The position numbers were made by a program, and so were the translations under genes. Of a DNA stretch of 64,000 nucleotides, positions 12,901 to 26,300 are shown piece after piece. Positions within the stretch are counted from its first letter, which is position 1; every line of letters starts with the position of its first letter. Source of the DNA: Diphasiastrum complanatum (lineage: Eukaryota; Streptophyta; Lycopodiopsida; Lycopodiales; Lycopodiaceae). The stretch spans positions 29,153 through 93,152 of the forward strand of contig MU831983.1 in NCBI GenBank assembly GCA_029204225.1, read 5' to 3'. Under the pieces are notes generated by a model, which saw nothing but the letters and a program-made list of their open reading frames with translations, did not search any database and was not told the DNA's origin.

Positions 12901-15900
12901 CTGAAAGAGTCTACGTGAAGGAGAGCATCTTGGATCTGGAGATCGATTGGACCTGTTGGATGAATCATCGGGTGTGTCTCCGCTTGAACCCGAAAAGATC
13001 TTGGATACAGGAACTAAACGAGTGTGAAATCGTATACTTACCAAGCATCTAGTTCGATGGAAGGGAGGTACAGACGATGACCATTCTTGGTAACAGGAAG
13101 GAAGCTTAAGGAGGAACTTTCCCAGTTTTAAGTTCTGAGGACAGAACTTGAACAAGGGGGGAAGAATGTCATGCCCATGACTGGTCTCGAGTAGTGTGTC
13201 CACGCTAGGGACCGGTAGACCAACAACCCGTAAGTTAATTGTGACTATAAGGGAATTGGGGCCCTTATGTGTACATGGTCATAATTAATGGTTGTAGGCC
13301 TAAACACTTGATGGTGGATTTGTATGGGTCTATCAGTGAGTCATTGGGGAACTGGATGACGTGGCCCAGATAGGCTGCAGAGGTGTCTAGTGAGGTGTCA
13401 CAGTGCACTACTAGTGGTGCATGGGCCTTGGAGGGTATAAGTATACCTGCTGGGCTCTCACTAGTGTATGTTTGATAACATGACCGGTGGTTGGATGTTG
13501 CTGGTGTGATGCCATACTCCTCTTTGTGATTGATCTATAGCTCGGGGGCTAGATCCATTCGATCTAGGTTGGTTGGGTTGGTTTGTCCACCATCAGGTTC
13601 CCTTGTGTTGCTTGTGATTGGCATGCTAGAATAGGATCCTTGGATTGAGGACTTTACAGGTCCCTACTTGGGACAAATGTCCTCGTCGGTCACCGACCCT
13701 TGCCAATACTAGGCCTCAGGCCCTCTAGTAACCGGCCGTGCCGAGGTCATGATAGAGCCATAACTACGCTCTAACAATCCTTCCCTCCTCTGGGCTCTAA
13801 CAATCCTTTCCTCCTCTAGCAAGTCATCGGTCCTCGATGACAAACTCTGGGTAAGACTTCTGCAATGCCTATCGCGTGTCCCAGGTAGCATCTGACAACG
13901 GATGCCCCTTCCAAGTCACTAGATACTCTTGGAAGAGACGATTCCTCGATCGTCGTTCTCTTCGATCTAGGACTCCTTCTGGCCCATGACCTGTGGTGTC
14001 TTTCTCCTCTGGAGACACTAGACCTTCCACCAGGCTATCACCATCGTGCAAACATTTCTTCAGTTTGCTTACATGAAATACTGGATGCACCTTGCATCCC
14101 CTAGCTAGTTGTAGCTTATAGGCTACTTGGCTCACCTTCTTAATAATCAACCATGGTCCACAATACCTAGGAGATAACTTGGCGTTGCCCTAGCTACAGT
14201 TACCTCGTGCCATCTCTAGCTTCTGCTGCATCTGAGTCAAAAACTCTACAGCACTAGGTACCTTATGCGGAAACCCTATGATTGCAGGACTAAGTGGCCT
14301 GAAACCATAATTGAGCTCAAATGGACTCAATCCAGTGGACGCATGTCTCTTATCGTTGTACGCGAACTCCAATAGTGGTAAATGCTTTACCCAGTTTGTT
14401 TGCGTACTACTAACATATGCCCTAAGCATATCTTCCAAGATCTAGTTCACTCGCTCTGTCTGACCATCCGTCTGAGGATGCTTAGAGCTACTCATCTGCA
14501 ACTGTGTTCCCAGCTTGGCGAACACCTCAATCCAAAAATTTCTTGTAAACTCGAGATCCCTGTCAAACACAATGGACTTCGGAAGGCCATGCAACCTGAC
14601 AATATTCTCAATAAACAACGCAGCAACTTGCGGAGCTGTGACCTTCTTGGTCGTTGTGATGAAGTGAGCCATCTTGGAAAATCTGTCTACCACTACCATA
14701 ACGGAATTTAATCCCTTCTGGGTCTTGGGTAGCCCAACAATAAAATCCATAGAGATGCTCTCCCACCTTCCTGTAGGTATCTCAAGTGGATGTAGCAAGG
14801 CCGGAGGACTTACTCTCTCGGCCTTGTTCACTTGACAAGCCGTGCAACGCTGGACGTCCTCTCTTACATCTCGCTGCAATCGTGGCCAAAAATAATGCCT
14901 TCTTAAAAGTTCACTAGTCTTATCAACACCTGGGTGCTCTCCATAGGGACTATCATGGCATTCATGAAGTATCTTACGACGAAGATCCTTCACGTCTGGC
15001 ATGAAAACTCTTCCATTTCTCAATAACATACCGATGTATGTTAGATATGTGTTGGTGTGTGCCTCTACGGAAGCAACAGCCTCGACTGACTCTTCCGTTT
15101 GGTCGACTACCTTGCGCGCATCAGGCCACACACACTGACAATGTGGGTCCTTTTCCTGAGCCTTCTTAATCTCTTCCACGAGATCACTGTCAACCACAGT
15201 AAAGCACATCCGATGCAGTATTCGTGATAGTGCATCAGCGACCACATTTTCCTTCCCTCTGCGGAACCGGATTTCTAAATGAAATTCCTGCATCAGCTTG
15301 GCCCACCGAGCTTGGCGGCCTTTCAAATCTAGCTAAGTGCAAAAATACTTTAAAGTATGATGATCTGTGTACACATAAAACTCGGCGCCATATAAATAAT
15401 GTCTCCACACCTTGAGCGCGTGTTTAATCGCATTTAGCTCTTGCTCGTGTGTAGGATATCTCTGTTGAGCTGGTGTCAACTTTTTACTTTCAAAGGCTAC
15501 TGGTCTACCCTCTTGGCTCAACACTGCACCTACGGCAATGCCACTTGCATCCGTCTCTAGGTCAAATGGTTTCTGGGTATCCACAATTTTGAGGACTGGA
15601 GCCGTGGCCACCGACTCCTTCAAGTGCTCAAAACTATGCTGAGCTTCAGCATCCCACCGAACTACAGTGTTGTTTTTACGTAACTGGTCCGTCAAAGGAG
15701 GAGCTATCCAGGAATAATTCCAAACAAACTGCCGGTAGAACTTACAAAAGCCTAAGAAAGATTGCAATTCGCGTATATCGACAAGCGTCGGCCACTTCTT
15801 AACCACAACCACCTTGGCTGGGTCAACCGAAATACCCTCAGTTGTCACTACGTGACCCAAATACTCAAGACGAGTCTTACACAACTCTGTCTTCTGAGCA

Positions 15901-18900
15901 TTGGCATACAAGACAGAAGCTTGTACCTTGCCCAATACGGTCTTGAGATGAATCTCATGCTCCTCGACCGCTTTACTAAAAACCAATATATCGTCAATAA
16001 AATTGACGACAAACTTACCCATATAGTCTCGCAAGACATCGTTCATGAGCATCATGAACGCGACTAGTGCATTGGTTAACCGAAATGGCATAACCAAAAA
16101 CTCATAATGCCCAAAACGGGTTCGGAAGGCCATCTTCTGGGCGTCTTCATCTCGAATCCATATTTGATGGTATCCACTTTTGAGATCTATCTTACTGAAA
16201 ATGGTTGCACCTTGCAACGCATCCAGTACATCATCAATCCTGGGCATCAGATACCTGTGCTTTACAGTGATCTTATTCAATCCTCTGTAATCTACACACA
16301 TCCGAAAACTACCATCCTTTTTCTTTACAAGTAAAATAGGAGAGGCGAAGGGTGAATAACTAGGACGGATGTACCCCAGCTTGAGATACTCCTCCAACAT
16401 CTTTCTGAGTTCCTCTTCCTCTTTTAGGCTCATCCTATAAGGAGGCCTATACATTGGCCTAGGTGTTTAAACTGACTGCGGATGGACTTCTCCAACTCAC
16501 TTGCTGGGTCACATCTTGGTTGTAATGAAAATGCATGTGCACTAGAAGAAGCAAAAGTAATGAAGCTTCTTGTGGTTCATAAGTGAGTGTGCTTATCTGA
16601 TTATTACTAAGACGAGAATCAAGACTGGAATCAACATTCACATAACACAACCACAAATATTGAATCTCCATTCTCTTTATACAAGTAACAAGAGGACCCT
16701 CAACAGATGGTCTCTTCCCTTTTAAGACATGAGACATCTCCTCATGCCCAAACTTATACACATGTAAATTAAAATCTATAGCGGGCTACTTACTTGCATG
16801 CCACCGCTTACCAAGTACAATATCAAACTTAGCTAGTTTAGTAATTTCAAAGTCTAGCTTCTCGGTATACGTCTGAATAGACAAAGACGCCCAAGAGACT
16901 ACTTCATCCCAAACCTCTGTTCCCTTACCATCTGGCATCTCAACAGTATACCGGTAATCAGATGGAACAGTAGCTAAGCGAAACTTCCTCACCACGCGAG
17001 AATTGATAATATTATTCGAGGAACCGGTGTCAAATAAGATGAGCACTTCATGACCTTCCAGCTTCCCCCTCATGCGTATCAGTTCATTATCTGGAAACTG
17101 ATAAGTTCACACGCCTTGGTGGACAAAAAACAAACTGGTGCCTCTAGAACAAGCTTCTGCACCGAAATAGTCATGACATGACGAGTGTCCTCATCGTCAC
17201 TTACCAACAAATCATCCAAAACTTCCTCATGCTTGCCCTCATCTTGACGTTGCTGCATAACATGGAGCTTCTGCCCGTTCGTCGAGGACACTCTTTGAAA
17301 AGATGCTTACCAAGATAGAAAAAACCTAATCCATCTTTCTTGGCCTTTTAGGACTAAGGGGAGACTTGTCGTAAGCACGACGAGCCATAGGAGATCCCGC
17401 CTTGCGCTTCAAAGTCTGCTACATCTGGATAGGATCCTTCTGCGAAAAGCCCTTCTGACCAGCTTGGCCAGACTTTCGTGAACCCTTCTTCTAAGGCCAG
17501 CTTGGCGCTCCAGATTCAGTCTTGGTGCGCACATTACCTTCAAATTTGAGAGCTATAGCAACCACCTCTTCTAAGATCTTGCACCCTTCATTAAGCATTG
17601 AAGGCCTCAACTCTTCACGAAGGCCAAATATGAACTTGTGGACTACTAGCCACTCGAGAATCTCTCTGGAATCTTGATAAGCGTCTCACGATACCTATCG
17701 GCATATTCCTGCACCATGTACTGCCTCTGACGATGCAAAAGCCAAGCATCCGTCGCACGCACATGCTCATGTGGAGGAATGAACTGAGCTCTAAAAGCCC
17801 GCTTGAAATCAATCCAGGTGGATGAAGTCTGATTAGACTTCAACAACTTGCGCCACCACCTGTCAGCAAAATCAGTGAAATGGTAAGCAGCTTTGCGGAC
17901 CCCCCTCATCAGTTGGGGACCACTTCAAATCAAAATATTCTTCCCACTTATGCAACCACTGATCTACTATATCAGTAGTGCGTTGGGTAGTGTTTCCTGC
18001 GAAACGAGTAGGCTTAATATCTTTGTCTTCTGGATAAGGTGGAGGTAACACAAGACGAATAGCAGAAGACGGAAATGGATAAGGATAAGGCGGAGCATAA
18101 CCACCAGCTACCATCATCGCTCGCATCTCTGTGACGGTCTTCTCCACACTATCCATGCGAGCTTGCACAGAAGGGGAAACACCAGCAGGCGAAGTAGTAG
18201 CCACTGTAGGCGGATTACGGTCAGGGCTAAGCATAGAGCTAGGTGGTGGTGATTGCAGAGCAACAAGAGGGCTAAGTGGAATATCAACTCTATCATCATC
18301 CATTATGGATAAACAAAGGACAGCACAAAATCAAAACTCGGAAATCGCACTTACAGAAAAAACAACAAAAGAAAACAATCTGACCAAAGCTTTCGAAATA
18401 GCAAGATAGAACTTAGACAAAGGGAAATAAAAGAGTGAGTTCTCCCTGGAATCCATTTGGTTGTTTTGCCGATTGTAGGTGCGCTAAAAAAGAAGAACAG
18501 CTGTCTGTCTTGTCGCCCCACCAGCAAGGTAAAATATGGTTTTCAGACTGACCAAAATGCCCCCCCCACAGAGAACACTGAACCTGCAGCTAGAAGAATG
18601 CTGGTTCTGCCTTCGAAACCACCCAAAAAAGTCCGCACAAAAACGTTGGATTTCCAGACAAATAGCGCTGGACAGCCGTCCAGAAGTGCGCCCAAACAGC
18701 CCGAACAAACACGACAAATCCACCTTCCAAAAGTGCGCTGAACCAGCAGGAGCAGTCCACTGATCTTGCCTCCGGAAACGCCGCAAATTACCACAAAAAA
18801 CACGTCGAAAAACGTTCTTGAAGAGGGCGTTGGATCTGCATTGGACCTGTGCTGAATCTGTAGGCAAAAACCTGCCAATCTGGTGTGCAAAAAACGTCCT

Positions 18901-21900
18901 GATTCTGACTCTCCAGACAGCGATGGCTTCTGGGAAATGACCGCTCAGATCTCTATGAAAAACAAACGTTCCCCCTTCCAATCAGCGCTAGAGGGAGGCT
19001 GCAAGAGGGCGATGGGCTGTAGGAAGGATGTAGCCCAGAATAAAGCCTTGAAATGCCTTTCTTCCTCCTCAAAAAAAACTCTAAAAGGGCTTCAAGAGGG
19101 CGCAGAACCTGTAGGAGGGGATCTGAACCACAAAATTGCCAAGTTGCAGGCTCGTTGTAGGATTTGATCTGTAATCCTTCATGTTGAGAGAAACACAGCC
19201 CATAATCCTTCGATTCTCTCTCTAGAACGAGGCTCTGATACCAATTGTCACAAGCAAGTCTCTCCAAGCTCGTGAATCCTAGAAGGCCGGTGTGTAGAAT
19301 GAACCTCCCAGCCATAGGCACCCCCCCCCCCTCTTTGAGTCCTTCTACCTGCTATTCTCATCAACTAGCACATGGCATCCACCTATGAGTGATCAGTCCA
19401 CTTGGCATGCATGACCCCTGTGACCTGTGAATACTAAGTGACTCATAGGGTACCCACCCCGTGCCCCGTCAAAGACCTATGACCCGCTTGGTCACCCCGA
19501 CTACTAGCTGGCTAGCATCTCGTCACTGCTGGCGGCTAGGATCCCGACGATCAAAACACACCGCATCTCTGACAGCTTGCCAGGCGGCCACACCGGGTCA
19601 CTACTTGTGACGCATCGGTCCTTACTTGGGACAAATGTCCTCGTCGGTCACCGACCGTTGCCAATACTAGGCCTCAGGCCCTCTGGTAACCGGCCGTGCC
19701 GAGGTCATGATAGAGCCATAATTGGGCTCTAACATCTGAAAAGCCTTTTCCCACTCTTTCAACCAATTTTTGATTGCATTGGTGGTTTACAATGCAATTG
19801 CATCGGAGTACTTTGTTAGCTTTAGGTCTTTGATTGAATGAGATTTCCACTTCTTTGCAACAAGTTCTAGCTCCCTCTCATTAGCACTTGGCTCCGTAGC
19901 CACCATTGCAGTTCCGCTTACTCTTTCGTATTCATTGCCAAATTGATCATACTTCAGTTGAAAACTTGCTTAATCATGGCTTCCATAGCATCAACTTTTG
20001 TGAAAACAACATCTAATCTCTAAAAGTCATGGCTAAACTCTCCGAAATCATCCATACTTGGAAGTTGGCTGATAAATGTGTGATAGGCTTGGCAAAGGCA
20101 ACAAAAGTACTTCTTCAGAAAGCCTCTTGCATAGAGTAGCCAAAAACTTGCAAAAATTAGGAGATTAGACCTCTTTGCAAAGGTTAAAAGAAAAATTGAG
20201 GCACAAAAAGAATAACATAGCAATAAAATCTAAGCTTTATGCAAGCTCACCACGACAAAAATCAGCAATTAGGGTTCACAATCCTCAAAAACTAGCCGAG
20301 ATGCAATTTTTACAAGCTATTATGGCCTACTAGCCTACGTCTTCAGCACACTACTTCTAGAAGGCCACTAGCAGCTTAGAAGCAATGAATTTTCAAAATT
20401 CAGCAAGAAACAAATGGAAATTCAGTCCTCAATGGGGCTGAGTTTTCTGGAAAGAGGACAAATAGGAAGCTAGAAAGTGGGTGCAAACACCTTGAGAGGT
20501 TGTAGAGATAAGTGATCCACCACAGGGCACCAATTTGTGATCTTGGTGATCGAAGAAGAAGCTAGAAAAGGTGCAGATGCCCCATGGAGATCAGCGATCC
20601 ACCACAAGGCACCAACCTGTGATCTTGGCGATCAAATTAGCAAAGTATAACTCTAAAACTTGTGGCTAGCTCTAAAATTTGGCCAAAAATTGGGCATTGG
20701 CATCGAAGCAAGCTGGGAAATGGTTGCTGGAATGCCAAATAGCAAAAGATTCAAGCACATGGACATCTAGTAGCCAATTCTCCACAATGATCTTGGAAAC
20801 CCACCAATTTAACACTAACTACAACAATCTACAACTAAAATACATAAGATACAAGCAAACCTTCACTTTATTGATCTTTGTTTCACCATGAACCTACTAC
20901 TTTACATCCATTTACAAAATCAACACAGGCGGGTGACTTAGCCATTTCTCTTACAATGGATTATAACAATTCTACATTTCAATGGCACAAGGATATAGAA
21001 GAATATCACACACTTCAATGGTTTCATTGACCTTGAATCCGTCATTCCTAGGTTTTGACAACATTTTCATGCCAATCCATCTCAAATTTAATTGACATCA
21101 TCTCATGCCAATTCAGTCAAGTTCCAATCTAAAATTTTCTTATACAGATTCAAAGGGAGAATGAAATATTTGTAAATGGGTCTAGAGGTTTAGCTAGGCA
21201 TGATCACTGCACAAGTAGCATCGTTTGTAAGGGCTAATCAAAGTCATTGAGCAGTTGTTTATGATATGGCATTGGGTGATGCATCCTATCAATAAAAATG
21301 TATATGTATACTCCCCTTATGAGACTAGCAACTTAGATAAGTTTCAACTCTTGTGTCATGCCCACTACTTGCCTAATTTCAACTTGCAACTTAGACTCTT
21401 GGCCAACTGAGACTCTTGGCCAACCTAGCAAGGTGGCAAGCATGACTAACTTCTCATTCTCATTTCCTTGCTCATTTCGTTCTTCCTCGGTTGTATTTTC
21501 TGCTTAATCTTACGAGTCATTGCTGAAAGTTGCCCCTTGGTTTCACAAATCTGCAATGGGCCGCAATACAAGCGCTTAGAAATGTGTTCCTAGGTTTTGA
21601 GCTGGCAATCTTTAGCTTTAAGATCTAAGGCATAACAACATTATGGCTTCTATATTAATCTTTTTAGCAGTTCTGCAAAGTTCTAAAACTTAAAAATGAG
21701 ATCTTTTAGGGTGTCAATAAGCAAGTTGTGAAGGAGCTATCATAAGGACAAAGATTTGAGGAGTCCAACACAATGTGACCTCAACTGGACGTTTTGGAGT
21801 ATTATTGATCATCTAGGAAAAATGTAAGCTATAGATGTTTGTGATTTGTTGCTATGTACCTTGTTTTCTAAATTGCTAGAAGCATCTCCCAACAATTTTA

Positions 21901-23253
21901 TGGCAAAACCTTTTAACATTACTAAATAGGAGAATAAACATAAAACAGAAAATTTTCAACCTTTTCTCAAGAACCATAATATATCTTCAAGCTAATCAAT
22001 GTGTTACGGTAACCAGTTCCCTACATAGTACCACATTTAGGATGATGGATGGAACCCCACTGCATAACCAGAAGTTTTGTAGCCTTTTCTTGGGACCGTA
22101 AGAATATTTCAGGTTAAGAAATTTTCTACCTTCACCAAGCACATCATGTAAGCGATGGATGAAAAATGTACGCATTTCAATTTTTCCTTCCATAAGAGAA
22201 AGTGATCAATCACCTTTTTCCTTTCGCAAGGATCTTGACACCTCAACAGACAAGAATGTATGAAGCAAGCATTGAATATGCTTTTAAGTTAATCTGTTTC
22301 AAAATGTGCATTAAACTGATAAGCCTCATGTGTATAACTAGCTAAGATTTACCATATGAATCCCCGTCTTGAACTTATCAGCTGCCTGCTTGGTCTGAAT
22401 CAGTAAGTCATCTGATGCATTCAGAATTTGCCTCAGACCAAACCATACTCTTATTCGACCATCTGCACAACCATTGAATCTCTGATAGAGCTCTTCTTGA
22501 ACCTGTCAGAGAGCTAACTTCTGTTAAAAAGCAGGGAGAAAACAAGTTCCAATCGGATTGAAACAAATGATTTATTATTTAGTTTTTTGGTAGTGACCAT
22601 ATGACATGATAGTAGACAGATGTAGACAATACAAGACCACAAGAATGCCTATGTAGGATGTTGAAGGTGCTGCAAAATCTTAATCCTTTAAAGTTTGTAG
22701 CAGACCACATAAATGTACAACAGTATACATGTATATGATTTATGTTGAACAAGAAACTGCAACGTATAATAGATGTTGAACCATAAGCACGCTGCAACAA
22801 GTTCCAACATGAAATTTTGTAATATAATGGAATGCTTAAAACAAGAAATAATTGCCTAAAGGAAGCTATACAAGACTAAATTCTAGTAGATTATGGAATG
22901 ACAATCATATATCTAGATTCTATATGAAGTTTGCAGTCTTCCAGACGACACCAGCAGCACACTCCAGCTCTGCCTCCTGTAGCAGCTCGCATTACATCCT
23001 TCCCCATTCTTAGCAAGACATGATGATGATAACATTATATCATGTCATTAGATTATCATCTATATTGCACATGTTTTTCTTACATTATATTTTGTACCTC
23101 AAGCCGAGTTCAGTTTTGCTTATTCAATAATTTATTTATATGTACTTTCTTTATTGTTTTCAGAAACGTTTTATGCGCTCCCACTGATACCACACACTTG
23201 ACATGTACCTTTTAGTCTTATATGCCTTTTGGCATGGAAAAGACATTAATAAA

Positions 23254-23309
<56 letters not shown>

Positions 23310-26300
23310 CGGCTGACCAGATATTCATCTTGAGATGCATTATTGAGGAGGCTAAGTTCAGGAAGCAGAGGGTTTATTGTTGCTTTGTGGATTTCCGCAA
23401 AGCCTTTTGATTCTATTCCGAGGCACCTTTTACTCCAGCGCTTAGCATCGCTTGGCTTTTCTCAGGAGATCATTGCTGTTATCGTCACATTGTATGAGAG
23501 AGTGCTGGCCCGTTTTCGAGATGGTGATGGATGGTCCTCTTACATTCATAGTACAGTGGGAGTTAAGCAGGATTGATGGAAAACTCTTGCATGCCAGCCC
23601 ATTTTCTTTCATTTATGCCAACAATTGGTTTTTTGAAATTTCGAATAAAATCAAAATACTTAACCATTTCTTATAAATTGATGGTTCACAGTCAATTGGT
23701 TACCACAATTTTTTTTTAAAAGGTTAGTTTGCTTATTTGATGACTTTAAAAATCATATAAAGTAATGCAATAATGTGTATGCTATATGCCCAGGTTTGTT
23801 CAAAAAAGCCTATTTCTAGAAGTCCCTTTTTCTTGTCTAGGCCCAAAAAAAATTTTGGGTCGTCTCTCTCCTTGTGCCCACAACCCACATCGTAACTAAA
23901 AATCTTTTTTTTGCTTGGCACTAGCCCAAGATCCAAGTTCTTTATCCTAACAAAAGACAACTTATACAAAACGATACAGTGATCATCGCTTGACCACTAG
24001 GTCTTTCCTCGCTCAAACTTGTCACATTCGGGATTTTTGGTTCAAGCATGCCACCACTCTAATAGATTTCATTCTTGAAATCATTTGTAATGTGGAACCA
24101 TTTTATGTATAGTCTGCAAAAATACACATAATGTCAAAACAGTTTAAAATTCAAGGGATTATCGAACAAAATTCGAATCGACCAAAAGTCGATAGACTGT
24201 CAAGGGTTCCAAACTCGACTAAAACAGTGGAGCCTTATCCGCTACATTTCGGGTCCAATCTCATAGCCCCACGTGGCACTGCTACGTGGATAAACGGCAC
24301 ATTCCGGTAGAGCTGTGACATCAAAAACTATAAATAGATCAATAGATCATATTCATTTCAAGTTGAATCAAGTTGAAGTTGTATCAAGTTGTTAAAAAGT
24401 TCATTCTTCTTCTCCTCCTCTCTATTCCGCCATAGGTGTAGATTGATTAGTAATAAGCTATCGCGATTATAGTTTGTGTAAGAGCGAAATTTATAGCTGA
24501 ATAAGATGCGCTATTATCATAGTGCAATCAAAGTAGATAGCGGAAGCATCAACTAGCTGTAATTCATCATCTTCAATACATACTACTCTTTCGCTACTTA
24601 TATCTTGTTCTACTAATTCTATTATTCCCACTTATTATGATCTAAGTTTCTGATTTTAAATACTAGCATAACGATCCAATCTTCATTAATTTTCCGCACT
24701 TGTGAATGATAGTATAGTTGTACTTGTGATAGTAGTGAATCACTTTTGGTATCACATTAAGTATCGCTACTACAATCGACTATCCAATTGACAATCACTG
24801 TCGAATAGTTATTCCACTAATGCACAACTTATTTCCAACATGGTATCAAAGCTTTGGGAGCTAGTTGTCTATATATCAATGCCTATTGCCAGATTTAATA
24901 TCTAAATCAGATGTTGTCTACCTCTTCAAATTATATCGAGAAGTTGGATGGCGACAACTATTACTTATGGAAATTCAAAATGAGGGTGATCCTACAAGTG
25001 GAAGAGCTTTGGGAAGTTGTCAAAGGTACTGAGGTTAAGCCTATTGCAAATCCAGCGGCCATTATCAAATGGAAGCAGAAGGATGGGAAGGCCTTCGCCC
25101 TTATCACTCTCAACACTAGAGACACTCAAAATCAGTCATATTCGAAGTGCTCAAACTTCGTTGGAAAATAGCAATACTCTCAGAAATCACACCTTTATAT
25201 CAAGCTTCTATAGTCTAATGTCAAATTTAATGTAAAACTTAGACTCTAACAATGTCGTATACCCATTGGGGCCTTTATTTTTAATGTTGATTCACCTTGT
25301 AAGTTCATGGGGCCCATTCTAAAAATCGCCTTTAGAGTCCATACAAGTTTGACACTTCATATTCACTCCCATGAGGAGTTACATTTGTTGGCTATTCAAT
25401 TTCATGGCATGTTGGCTGTCCATTCTTGATCCTTTACATCTACCATGTCCCATCTATTGTATCTCTTCACATTAGGAGAATAGTAAGGGATTCATTTGTG
25501 CAATACAAGCTTTGAGTTTTCTCTTTCAATTTTAGCTTCCTCTTTCTTGAGGATTGTTGTGAGTGCATACATTGTCATAAGAAAGGTCATGCAGCTGTAG
25601 ATTGCTATCAGAATCCAAGAAACAAGAAAACACAAAGCAGAAGGGAGGAGAACTCCACCAGCTCATCCTACGTAGAGAAACGAGAATCCTCTAAGATGGC
25701 TAAAGAAAGAGTCAACAAGAATCCAACTGCTTATTTGTGTGCTGATGTGTGTGCCACATCACAAGCAGATACACAAGAGGTAGTCCTTGATTCAGGAGTT
25801 ACGTCACATTTCGTGACAACAAAGCATATGATTGCTGATTTTTAAGAAACAGATTCCTCCAGATATATAATTCTGGGAGATGGTTCCAGACATCAAGTCA
25901 GTGGAACAAGTGTGTTATGGCTGAACACCAATGGCAGAAACAAGAAGCTTGATGATGTCCTATACGTGCCTAGACTTCAGAAGGATCTGTTATCTATGGC
26001 CAAAGTTGCAGTCCGCGATCCAGAACGCGATCCAGGATTTCCCATTAGGGTTTTCCAGAACGCAATTTCTTTTTTTTCTTTTTGGTATAGTTGCCAATAT
26101 GGGTATCATGTGAAAGGATATTAAAAAAGCAATTGTTATGCAGATCTGTTTCTAACTCTTTCTATCGTTTTCTAACAGAAAACGGAATCAGTAGATCTGC
26201 AAACCATTGGCATCAGAACACCATTTCAAAACTGATTTCTGATATCTATTGGAAAAGCATGTCCACCATTCAATTACGGTTTAGTTAGAATTAAACTCAA

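Larger units (their letters stand above)
11083..13658 (+). mobile_element. Rearranged palindromic LTR element nested in gypsy 3' LTR
   Basis: 2,576 bp with TG...CA ends and a perfect 5-bp duplication GGTCC (11078-11082 and 13659-13663), so it integrated as one unit. Parts: LTR start in plus orientation (11083-11309), primer site in minus orientation (11310-11321), LTR in minus orientation (11323-12219), inverted-repeat arms (12220-12664 and 12722-13166), full LTR in plus orientation (13167-13658). The arms encode integrase tail and chromodomain fragments. No gag, protease or reverse transcriptase, so it moved with foreign enzymes. Confidence 0.82.
10710..19734 (-). mobile_element. Ty3/gypsy chromovirus-type retrotransposon, decayed
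   Basis: Minus-strand element with 5' LTR 19246-19734 and a 3' LTR in two pieces (10710-11082 and 13664-13776). The 3' LTR is split by a 2.58-kb nested element. Order along the minus strand: LTR, primer site, long GC-rich leader, gag, protease, reverse transcriptase/RNase H, integrase, chromodomain, polypurine tract, LTR. The duplication TCTGA lies at 19735-19739 and 10698-10702, with 7 extra bases (10703-10709) next to the 3' LTR. Several in-frame stops make it non-autonomous now. A C-terminal chromodomain is the mark of plant chromoviruses. Confidence 0.92.

Noticed and set aside
18484-18981. 165-codon minus-strand frame between primer site and gag of gypsy
   Set aside because: It has no recognisable domain, and overlapping frames on both strands are open because the leader is GC-rich; treated as leader.
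23222-23310. Plus-strand frame with Leu-Ser repeats
   Set aside because: It is translation of the (CT)n tract.
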